Position numbers and translations under genes: made by a program. Shown one piece after another: positions 1 to 11,300 of a stretch of 64,000 bases of DNA (positions are counted from its first letter, which is position 1; each line of letters opens with the position of its first letter). This DNA comes from Globisporangium splendens (taxonomy: Eukaryota > Oomycota > Peronosporomycetes > Pythiales > Pythiaceae), in assembly GCA_006386115.1 (NCBI GenBank), contig VFIW01000134.1, forward strand, positions 41,054-105,053, written 5' to 3'. The notes beneath the pieces were generated by a model, which made no database searches, had not been told where the DNA came from, and worked only from the letters and a program-made list of their open reading frames with translations.

Positions 1-3000
1 TTGACCTTGCCGAGACCGCAGTAGATGTCAATGCCGTCGACGGTCTTGATTGAGAGCTGATACGTGCCACTCACTGCAGGCAAATACTGGACGCGGTACT
101 GGCCCTGGCCGATGTACAATGGCTCTTCAAACGGCGCCAGCAGCACGTTCCCAGCAATCGAGATGTCAAGCGAGTCGCCATCCGTCGTTTTGTTGTTCCC
201 ATGCTGATCTTTCGCCTGGATGATAAACTGCGCGACTATCCCCGCGGTTGCAGTCTTCAAACCATCACCGAAAGCCGTCGTGTGTGGGAAATCCGTCGCT
301 CCAGGTGTGACGGCGATCGCAAACGGACTTCCGAGGATATGGTCGCCATGGTACAACGCCGACTTCGGGATCGGCTGCAACGGGAGGTACGACGAGCTCC
401 ACGCGACGAAGAGCGACGCGTCGCCTGTGTCTTCGTGGCACTCGATCTTTAGATCATAGAAAGCGTCCCTCACCAAATTGACGTGGAAATTCTCGTTCGT
501 GCCACGCATTCCAATGCTGCTGGAGTCTTGTTCCCATGTGTCGACGTACAGCGTGTGGTTGAGCCACAAGCGCACGCCTTCACTCGATTTCACATAAATC
601 ACGTACGAATCGGTATATGGCGCGGCGAGTTTGCCAAACCACCGGATGCTGATGTAGTCGCGGCTGTAGTTTGTGATCGCACCGTGGCTCCAGTCAAACT
701 GCAATTGCGGATCGACGCGCGTGATCACCGGATCGTCCTGAAACCAGTAGTTGTCGTAGTACAGCACCAGCAGACTGCCAGGTTGAAGTTGCCGCACGGC
801 GACGCTGTAGTTGGAGCGCACCTGCGTCGGGATGTACCGCGCCGTGTATCGAGGAAAACCTGACTGCTTCTTGAACACAGACAGCTTTGGATAATTTCCC
901 GTCAGCGATTGCGTCGAACCTGACTGGAGTTCGGTCATGACAACGTCGGGAAAACTGCCCGTTAACCTCGACGGATCGGGAACCAGGTTGCCAATGTTGC
1001 CTAGCTTGGAACGGAACGTGACCTGCCACTTGAACCGATTGCCCGCGTCCAGATTATCCGTTCGCGTCACATCCATGAGCCCGAGCGACGGCAGCGCTTC
1101 AAGCGTGGCTTTCATCACGTCTCGCGACGCGTCAAACGGGATCGCACCTGTTGTCTCGCCAAGGAAGTTCAATGTGAATGAGCCTTCGAGCGGCGTCGGT
1201 GAGCCTCCGAGGGTTTCAATCTCCTGGACCTCGTACGCGTACGGCAACGCTTCGAGCTTGGGCAGGTCGCCAAGGTTCTTGGTGAACGAGATCGTCCATC
1301 GGTTGCCGTTGAAGACCTCTTCCTTCTTCACATCAACCTCGCACATAACACGCAGGTTCTCCAACTCAGTCTTGAGTTGCAACGGTTCGATATCAAACGG
1401 CAAGTTAAACGTCGTATCGCCCATAAAGTTGAACACAAACGTGCCGCCAAGCGAGAGCCCCATATGCCTCACTTCTTTCACGATCACTTGCGCTTTGTAG
1501 CCCGTGAGCGCGGCCGTGGACGCAACGGTAATGTCAGGAACTGAGCCCAAGATCTCGTTAAACGTCACGAACCAAGTCTGGAGTCCCGTGGCCGCTCCAT
1601 AGTTTGAATTCATTACGTTCACAGTCACATCGTCGATTGTGCTCACAGACTCCAATAGCGCTTTCATCGTCGCGGCATCAACAGTTACAGGCACCGTGAT
1701 CGTCTCGGCGCCACCGAATGCCAAGGTAAATGCGCCGCCAATGGCCGTGGGCGTGCCTGAATCGTCCAGCCACGTGTGAATCGATTGGATCTCGGCGCTC
1801 GACTCGACGCTCGCCGACGTCGTCACGGTCTGCACGTCGCACACACCCTTCTGGATCTCAGTGAACATCACAGGCGTCGTGATCAGCAACGTGGACGACG
1901 TCATGAACGCCGTGTCGCCAACGAGCTGTAGCAACGGCAGGTCGCACAGATTGCTGATAAATGTCACGGCGTAGGTCCAGGACGTGACGCCCCCACCCGT
2001 ATTCTTGACACGCGAGACACTCACAGTCTGTAGATTCGAGAGCGTCTCGAGACTCGTCTCGACCAGTTGTGAAGCTGTGGCATCCGACGTCGTAGACGCG
2101 GCCAGTGTCGCGGCATTCACGGCGATCGTACTCGTAGCAACGACGCCACCGAGGTGAGACGTTGACGTATCCAACTTGAAGTTAAACGTGCCCGTCACGC
2201 CATTGAACGTGATCGTTTGGATCTCGTACACCACAGGATCGTACACGGTGAGTCCGCCGTCCGAGACGAACGAGTGGGTCCCATCGACAATCGACGGAGG
2301 AGACGACCACAACTCAGTCCAGAATAGATCCTGTCCTTGGAAACCAGGAGGTATCGTTGCGTACGTGACGACGCCCCCCGAGGCCATGCGCGGCGCAATG
2401 CCAAACTGATTCGTCTCGCCCTTGACAAACTCTTGGATTAGCACGTGGACGACGTTGTCCGATACCAGCAGCGGTAAGTCGCCGACCTGGTCCACAAACG
2501 TGATTTACCCGACGCAATCAGCGCCGTTGAGGTCTTGACGCGAGACGTGCACCTCCCCGAGGCTGGAGTCTGTGGAAGGGAGCAGTGTCTCCAACTGCAC
2601 TGCCGTCGTCGCCGTACTGATAGGGTCAATCCACGGACCAGCGGTCGACCACCGCAACTTGAATGTACCAGCGGCGAGGCTATTCGTGGCCACGCTTTGC
2701 ACTTCGTACACGATCCCCGCCATGCCCCGGACGAGCGCAGGTCCGTACGCTACGGTTTGAAAACTGGATGCGCCTGAAGACACCGCGATCGCTGGGGTCG
2801 GCACGCCGCCAATGCCGTCACCTACAGCATTGGTCGCCACGACCGCGTACGCATACAGCGTGTCGGGGACCAGGTTCATAGATGTAAACGCGAGCGCATC
2901 AGGCGTCATCGTGCCATTGTACACGATGCGCCCCGGGGTGCCTTCCTGCATGGTCGAGACCAGGACCTTGGGAGTCCCTCCTGTGAGCCGTCCAGACGTG

Positions 3001-6000
3001 ACTTTCACCAGTGGCACATCACCAAGCTCTGTTAGAAACGTGATGTCCCACGCCATCGCATTGTTGGTGCCTGCAGTTGCTGAGACTGCGACGACGCCGA
3101 GACTCGGCAAGTTCTCGAGCTGTCGCTTCATTTCTGCTGCAGTCGTGCTCACGGCAAGATTTATTGCCACGAAACGAGACCGTGAAGTCACCTCCGAGCG
3201 CGCTCATGCCGGCTTGGACTCGAGTCACCTGGGTCGAGCACGCCGTCGCGAGCACCGTGTTCGTCAGTTTGTCTGGCACGATAACCATTGTCGCCAGTGC
3301 CCCCTGCCACGTCGAGAACGTGACGGTCCACGTCATCCCTGTCGACAGCGCCGTGGAAGTCACGGCCACCGTGCCGACACCACACGTTTCAATCGCGGCC
3401 TTGACCTGCGCATTTGTCGTGGCGCCCGCGGCCGACGTACCTGCGGTCAGCAAGGCCGTCGTTTTCCCGTTGACATACAACGCAAACTGTCCCGAGGCAT
3501 CGATAACCGTGATCGATTGGATCTCGGGAACGGGTGTCGCGACCATTGTCTGGATCCGCTGGATCTCGTTGTTGACTGGCAAGCCTGAGACCGTGTACCC
3601 GGACGTGACGCCTGGAAATTCTCAGAGCTTGTAGCCTGGCAGCGGCGAGCCATTGCAGCCCGTGAGTGTCGAGGTACACGATGATGGCGGGAGCCACGAG
3701 ACGCGAATGGATGTCGTGGTCACATCAACGAGCGTTGGAGCCGCGGGTGCCGATGGCATATTCGCAAGCACGATCGAGGCACGGGCGTCTTCACCGACAG
3801 ACCGATCGCGTTGATCGTGCGCATGTAGAACCGGTACACGTTACCTTCTTTCAGGTTCCCAATAGATTGCGAGTACCCATAGGGAAACACACCCTGCATT
3901 GTCTGCTTGACCCATCCGCTGCCGCTGCCGTCGTCCATGTACAACTCGTAGCCCGTGATCGGCGAGCCGCCGTTGTCGATCGGTGGCACCCAATTCACGA
4001 CGGCGATGCCGTCATTCGCTGCCGCAGTATTGATCGTCGTCGTCGAATCGCGTGTTAGCGACCCCGGAGGCTCAGGAACGACCGGAGGCCGCACAGTGTA
4101 CTCGACGGGGGCACTGAATGTGCCATAGCACGCAGCACTCGGGTCGCTTGACGTGCAAAAGTTGACGGCTCGTACTTTGAACCAGTACCTTTTGCCCGAC
4201 TCGATGGCATTGTCCACGGTGGTCGTCAGCGTTGTCGTCAAGGTCGTGGCGTCGTTCGGACGGTCGTACACCTTGCGATACACGTCGCTCCACTCGGAGA
4301 GCCACAACTCGTAGCCGCTCACTGTCTCACCGCCATTGATCGACGGGGGTGTCCATGCGAGCGTGATCGTCGTCGCGCTCGAAGACACCAAGAGCACGGG
4401 TCTCGGCGCTCCAGGGGGCAAATTCTTGGTCGTGACAAACTCGGGCACACTCAGCGTGCGATGACCAAAGCTGATCGCATTGTGGAACGACACGCGCGCA
4501 TAATACTCGGTGCCGTACAATAGACTCGAGATCAGCGTCTCGTACGGCTCGCCGCCCGAGAGATCTGTAGTCAGCAATGTTTGCAAAGGGCCGACGCCTT
4601 TCACCATTTCGACGATTGTGATCGTCGGAACTGAGGTACCAGCGCCGCCAGTGAGCTCTGTCGTATCCGAAGTCATCATGTTCACGTCGCCGATATTACA
4701 AACACTCGCGCGACAGTTGTTGAACGTCACTTGCCACGTGTACCCGTTTGTAGCAGTCGAGCGGCTCACGCTGACGTCGCCGATCGACGAGATTCCTCGC
4801 AACGCACGCTGGATCCCGTCGGCGGTCTCGCGTGGCGAGAGGTCGATCGTGCTCTGCACCGGGGCGACGCCATCAGTAAACTTTAACTGGAATGTGCCAT
4901 CGATGGGTAGCGAACCCTGTTGCAGTGTCGCGATGGTAATTTGGCTGTTCGTGCCCAGCAAAGCCGTCGAATCCGCCGTCAGCGGGTCGATATTGCCGGC
5001 GCCAACCGGAAAACTGCCTGAGTTCGCTATGAACGTCACGGTCCAGACGTACTCGTTCTTGAGTGACGGCCCCGTGCGCGTCACAGTGACCGTCTCAGTG
5101 TTAGGCAGCGCTTCCAGGTTGTGCTTCATGGTCGTATCGGACGCGTCGTGGCCGATCAAATCGGTGACGTGGCCACCCAAAGCGAGTCGAAACTTGCCAG
5201 TGACGCGATTTCCTGCAACAGAGACCGGGACTGCTCCATACGTCGCTCCTTTCGTGTAGATCTTGATATCAGCGCCGTTCCCCATGAGAAGGTTGTTCGC
5301 AGGTCGAACGAGCATGTCGGGGATGTACCCACTGTTCTGGAACGTCACACGCCACAGCCGCGCACCCGCTGTGACGTCGGCAGGCGGCAATGCACTCGTG
5401 CCGTCGGTCACGACAACCGTCACGGACGCATCCAGCGCGGTGATCGCGGCTTGCACTGTTGCCGCACTCGCACTGAAGAGCAGCGGCACTGTGTCGGTGT
5501 CTCTTCCACGCAAGTACGTCAATTGGAACGTGCCGCTTACAGGGGCTTGGCCCGTTGTCTTTTTGGCAATGTCGACGCGTCGATTGCCCTCGAGGATGTA
5601 CATATTGGCCGTCAACAGTGGCATATCGCCTTGCCTCCCCACGACGCTCATGAACGTGATCTCCAAGCCCGACGTGCACCCCGTTACCGTCACGGAACTA
5701 CACGGCGCACAAGCGGTCGTCCGCGAGCCATAGAAGCTCACACTGACGCTCGTTATGGATGCGAGCTCTTGCAAAGTGGCCTGGATAGCGGTCGTCGATG
5801 TCTCCGTGACGGAAATCGGTGCGTGGTCTCTCCCAAGAAGCTCAACGTAAAGCTGCCCGTGCCCGTGCTCAGCGCATCGCAGCTCACGCGCTGCACTTCG
5901 TTTGCGGCCGGTCCCAAGTATGTGCTCGTGAGATGCACCAGTTGCACTTCACCGACAGTAATCGTCGACATTGTGATGGTTTGGATCTCGTTTACAACGG

Positions 6001-7620
6001 GGACTCGCAATTGCACTTCTTGGACTTTGTCGCGGATTGGATTCAGTCCATATTCCACGCGGTACGCATCGAGCGGCGAGCCCCCGTCGACCGATGCCAG
6101 CGACACATTCATCGGCACACTCGGAATTTCTGTGAACAATACAACCACCAGACATCAGATATCACCATGCACTCCACAACAAAGAAACAAGAACCATTTA
6201 TCATCGTACGCGCTGTTGGGATGGCAAATTGAGGCGTCGACAGCGCAGGCGCCCCCAAACCCGCGGGATTGATCGCTGTCACGCGAAAGTAGAACGGAAC
6301 GTTCTCATCGACGTGCTGCGCTGTGACCGCGAGGTCACTCAGGTCCGTTTGGATTACGCTGTCAAAGGAAATGCCTAAAGAGACGACAAAAGTACCACAT
6401 GTGAGGCAATGGATCTTCCACCAGCTGCTCAAGAACGGATAGACCTCGATCGTGCCGGCCCTGGTGTTGCTCGTGTAGATCAGCTGGAACGCCGTCTTGG
6501 AGGACACAAGGTTGTCGCCACCAGCGGCCGTGGTGTCGATGGTCGTGACCTTGATCTGCTGGATCTCGGGCATCGTGGACACGCACGTGCCATCGGCCAT
6601 CGCGTTCGCTGGGATGGGTCCCGTCGTCGTCGTCTGGCTCGCGAAGCTCACCTTGAGCGAGAAAAAAGTCGCTGTCGACACTGTGGCCGCTGTCATCGTG
6701 ACTTTGACATTCTAAATTTCCTGGACCGTCCCCGGTCGCGTGCGCGTCACAACGAGCCCCTTCGACACAACAGTGTCCATGCGCGTCTCCGTGAGCCGCG
6801 TGAGGTCGCTGGTAAGCGCCGTGGCGCTACCTTTCAGCGTCAGAAACGAGATCGTCCACGTGAACCCGTCTTGTGGGTCAGGAAACTGCGTGCGACTCAC
6901 ATCGAGTGTGCCCGTGTTGAGCTTCTCGAGCTCCGCTTTCATGGTTGCAGCGTCGCAGTTCCACGCCAAGTCGCTCGTCGTGACCGTCCTGCCGGCGCCA
7001 TTCGTGTACTTCAACTGGAACGAGCCAGCGAGCTGGTTACCTGCGACGAGCTGCTACACAGTGGCCGCGGCACCGACGCCCGCGAGCTTCGAATTCGCGC
7101 CGACCGTGAGCATGGGCACGTCGCCCGTATTGAGCGTACTGCTGGACGTGAACGTGATCTTCCACTTGTAGCCATGCTGGTAGTCGCGTCCGATGCGCAC
7201 GACGTTGACGGACTCGATGGTGCTGAGTGCCTCGAGCGCCTGCTGCATGACGACGTCGGACACGTCATACGCAATCTCGGCGGTCTGAGCGCCGCGGAAG
7301 CCGAGCGTGAACGTGCTGCCCGGCACGATGACGTTGCCGTTCACGGGCGTGTTGAGCACGACGTTGGCGCCGCTGCCCGTGAGGAAGCTCGACTTGAGCG
7401 TGAACGGCGGTACGTCGCTCATGGCCGCGGCGAAAGTAATGAGCCACGTGTACCCTCCCTGCGCGTCTGCGGTCGACTGCGAGACGCTCTGCACGCCGGC
7501 GCGTTGTACCCGATGACGCCCGAGATCTGCTTGCTCCCACCCGATGCCGTCGTGTCGAACTCGATCGTGAACACGCCCCCGAGCACTTCGCCAGGCGCTG
7601 CTCGTTCGTCTTGTTGCCGC
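1..7620 (-). pseudogene. Broken giant modular surface protein (fibronectin III, PA14-like, filamin-like)
   Basis: The minus strand encodes a long multidomain protein that runs off the left edge. Reading 5' to 3' (high to low coordinates), repeated modules of roughly 90-150 residues contain a strand like TFQLKF or SFTLSFLGE, then an M..LE.L segment and Y.W.VTF (about 7590-4600 and 3500-1000). Fibronectin III-like units lie near 6500-6040 and 4560-3620 (WTPPSINGGETVSGYELW; NWVPPIDNGGSPITGYELY). A PA14-like domain (SSEGVRLWLNHTLYVDTW) is near 870-430 and a filamin-like Ig repeat near 330-60. The frame is broken by in-frame stops at 7054-7056 (TAG), 6712-6714 (TAG), 3622-3624 (TGA) and 2505-2507 (TAA), and by shifts near 7500, 5826, 3775 and 3163; a fibronectin unit near 6100 also lacks its W-P-P segment. 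One likely real intron lies at about 6120-6218. From 2504 to 1 the frame is open. Probably an adhesin or surface protein that has decayed; sequencing error cannot explain all the lesions easily. The 5' end is uncertain. Confidence 0.7.
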
Positions 7621-7737
7621 GCGATTGTATTATGAGAGTTGCCTCTGCATTCAGCGCCTTCTCACGCGGGCAGATCTTTTCTTTCTTTCGACAGAGCGCG
7701 TCTGTTTGCGACTCGCAAAAGGTTAGTTCAACACACA

Positions 7738-7806
7738 GACACAGACTCGCAGACACACAGATTCAGACACACACACACAGATTCAGACACACACATACAC
7801 ATAGCG
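7738..7806. repeat. CA-rich microsatellite
   Basis: Interrupted CA/CAGA repeat with two copies of ACACACAGATTCAGACACAC. It lies in the gap 7621-8348 between the broken modular gene and the 3' end of the mucin-like gene. I see no other gene or clear regulatory site in that gap. Confidence 0.8.
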
Positions 7807-8348
7807 CGCGTTGGTGGTCATAGCCATCAGGCGAGCGCGGCGGGTCCGAGTGCCGGTGCTGCAAATGCGCTGTGGCAAGCAAGCAAGCGGGCTTCCTCGC
7901 GCCACGGCCTTCTCTTCCCTGCTCGGATGGACGCGGGAAGAGCTGCCAACGCAATCGAACGGCTACGTCAGATAAAACCTCTCTATCTGACGTTTGGATG
8001 GTAAAGCGGGCTTCTATTGATTGGTGTCCCTTTTTCAGACAGCAATACCGACAAATACCGGTATTGAGCACTGGAAATCAGCAAGATGCGCGACTGCACA
8101 GCACCTTTATTGTTTTGAGCCAAACTCATTTGTCAAGCACACTCCAAGAGCTAGTGTGCACTTATTGCGGACAGCGGTCGAAATGAAAACACAAACATGC
8201 ACTTACACATTATTATGGATGGTTCGTATACACGGTATGAGCACTCAACTGATCAAAACTGCTAACTGCTGCGATACGCATCGTTGAAGAGGAAGCTCAC
8301 ACGTCGGTTGCCTTCTCGAACTTCGTCCGTTAGCGAGTGGGGTCCCGT

Positions 8349-11300
8349 TTAAAAACGAAGGTAGCGGTATTGCGATTGCGATTTGGACTTGTCTTGCGTC
8401 TTGCTCTCACTCTTGTCTTGAACGGTACCGCTCGAGTAGTCACCAAGCCAGTTGCCGAAGTATCCACCCGCTTGCTGTTGTTGCTGCTGGTACGACGACG
8501 ATCCTGGAGCTGGGGTGTTGTATCCCTTTCCAGACGACGGAGCTGGGGTGTTGTATCCCTTTCCAGACGACGGAGCTGGGGTGTTGTAACCCTTTCCAGA
8601 CGACGGAGCTGGGGTGTTGTAACCCTTTCCAGACGACGGAGCTGGGGTGTTGTAACCCTTTCCAGACGACGGAGCTGGAGTTTCCTTAGCCGGAGCTGGG
8701 GTAATCTTCGATGGAGCTGGAGTTTCCTTCGTTGGAGCTGGGGTCTTGTCACCATTGCCATTCGATGGAGCTGGGGTCTTGTCACCCTTGCCACTCGATG
8801 GAGCTGGAGTCTTGTTTCCGTTGCCACTGGTAGGAGCTGGGGTCGCCTGCGATGGCGCTGGGGTCTTGTCACCGTTGCCACTCGATGGTGCTGGGGTCTT
8901 GTTACCGTTGCCACTCGATGGAGCTGGGGTCTTGTCACCCTTGCCACTCGATGGAGCTGGGGTCTTGTCACCGTTGCCACTAGATGGAGCTGGGGTCTTG
9001 TCACCCTTGCCACTCGATGGAGCTGGGGTCTTGTCACCGTTGCCACTCGATGGAGCTGGAGTCTTGTCACCCTTGCCACTCGATGGTGCTGGAGTCTTGT
9101 CACCATTGCCATTCGATGGAGCTGGGGTCTTGTCACCATTGCCACTCGATGGAGCTGGGGTCTTGTTTCCGTTGCCACTGGTAGGAGCTGGGGTCGCCTG
9201 CGATGGCGCTGGGGTCTTGTCACCCTTACCACTCGATGGTGCTGGGGTCTTGTCACCGTTGCCACCAGTTGGAGCTGGAGTCTTGTCGCCCTTGCCACCA
9301 GTTGGGGGAGCAGGAGTCGATGGGGCTGGAGTCACATTGCCCTTGTTATCCGTCTTGCAAGGAGTAGGCGCTGGGGTCTTGTTACCGTTGCCACTCGATG
9401 GAGCTGGGGTCTTGTCACCCTTGCCACTCGATGGAGCTGGGGTCTTGTCACCGTTGCCACTCGATGGAGCTGGAGTCTTGTCACCCTTGCCACTCGATGG
9501 TGCTGGAGTCTTGTCACCATTGCCATTCGATGGAGCTGGGGTCTTGTCACCATTGCCACTCGATGGAGCTGGGGTCTTGTCACCCTTGCCACTCGATGGT
9601 GCTGGAGTCTTGTTTCCGTTGCCACTGGTAGGAGCTGGGGTCGCCTGCGATGGCGCTGGGGTCTTGTCACCCTTACCACTCGATGGTGCTGGGGTCTTGT
9701 CACCGTTGCCACCAGTTGGAGCTGGAGTCTTGTCGCCCTTGCCACCAGTTGGGGGAGCAGGAGTCGATGGGGCTGGAGTCACATTGCCCTTGTTATCCGT
9801 CTTGCAAGGAGTAGGCGCTGGGGTCTTGTTACCGTTGCCACTCGATGGAGCTGGGGTCTTGTCACCCTTGCCACTCGATGGAGCTGGGGTCTTGTCACCG
9901 TTGCCACTCGATGGAGCTGGAGTCTTGTCACCCTTGCCACTCGATGGTGCTGGAGTCTTGTCACCATTGCCATTCGATGGAGCTGGGGTCTTGTCACCAT
10001 TGCCACTCGATGGAGCTGGGGTCTTGTCACCCTTGCCACTCGATGGTGCTGGAGTCTTGTTTCCGTTGCCACTGGTAGGAGCTGGGGTCGCCTGCGATGG
10101 CGCTGGGGTCTTGTCACCCTTACCACTCGATGGTGCTGGGGTCTTGTCACCGTTGCCACCAGTTGGAGCTGGAGTCTTGTCGCCCTTGCCACCAGTTGGG
10201 GGAGCAGGAGTCGATGGGGCTGGAGTCACATTGCCCTTGTTATCCGTCTTGCAAGGAGTAGGCGCTGGGGTCTTGTTACCGTTGCCACTCGATGGAGCTG
10301 GGGTCTTGTCACCCTTGCCACTCGATGGAGCTGGGGTCTTGTCACCGTTGCCACTCGATGGAGCTGGAGTCTTGTCACCATTGCCACTCGATGGAGCTGG
10401 GGTCTTGTCACCCTTGCCACTCGATGGTGCTGGAGTCTTGTTTCCGTTGCCACTGGTAGGAGCTGGGGTCGCCTGCGATGGAGCTGGGGTCTTGTCACCC
10501 TTGCCACTCGATGGAGCTGGGGTCTTGTCACCATTGCCATTCGATGGAGCTGGGGTCTTGTCACCCTTACCACTCGATGGAGCTGGGGTCTTGTCACCGT
10601 TGCCATTCGATGGAGCTGGAGTCTTGTTTCCGTTGCCACTGGTTGGAGTTGGAACCGTAGTCGGAGCTGGACTTTCCACACCTTTGCTAGGGGTAGTTGT
10701 TGCTGGGGTAACAGCAGGAGCTGGGGTAGCATCACCGCTCTTTGGAGCTGGAGTTGGGGAACCGTTACCCGTGGTAGTAGCTGGAGTAACTGCAGGGGCT
10801 GGAGTCTCATCATCACTGTCATCGTCCGATGGAGTTGGAGCCGGGCTCGAAGGAGACGATGGCTTCGATGGAGATGGCGTCGCAACCGATGGAACACTAG
10901 CAGATGGAGTGACCGCTGGAGCTGGCGTCACGTCATCACTGTCATCGTCCGATGGAGTTGGAGCCGGGCTCGAAGGAGACGATGGCTTCGATGGAGATGG
11001 CGTCGCAACCGATGGAACACTAGCAGATGGAGTGACCGCTGGAGCTGGCGTCACGTCATCACTGTCATCGTCCGATGGAGTTGGAGCTGGGCTCGAAGGA
11101 GACGATGGCTTCGATGGAGATGGCGTCGCTACGTCAACACCAGTCGTAGTCGCAGGGGTAGCAACAGGAGCTGGAGTCGTCGTACCAGTCGTTGGTGGAG
11201 CGGTGGTTGGGAAGTTGTACGGAAGACTTGGGCAAGGCGTGTCTTCGTCATCGCCACCAGTAGGAGCTGGAGTCTTCGAACCCGACGATGGAGGAGCAGT

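Noticed and set aside
8853..10640. Regularly spaced 33-bp repeats resembling a CRISPR array
   Set aside because: They are contiguous coding minisatellites with no unique spacers, in a eukaryotic gene.
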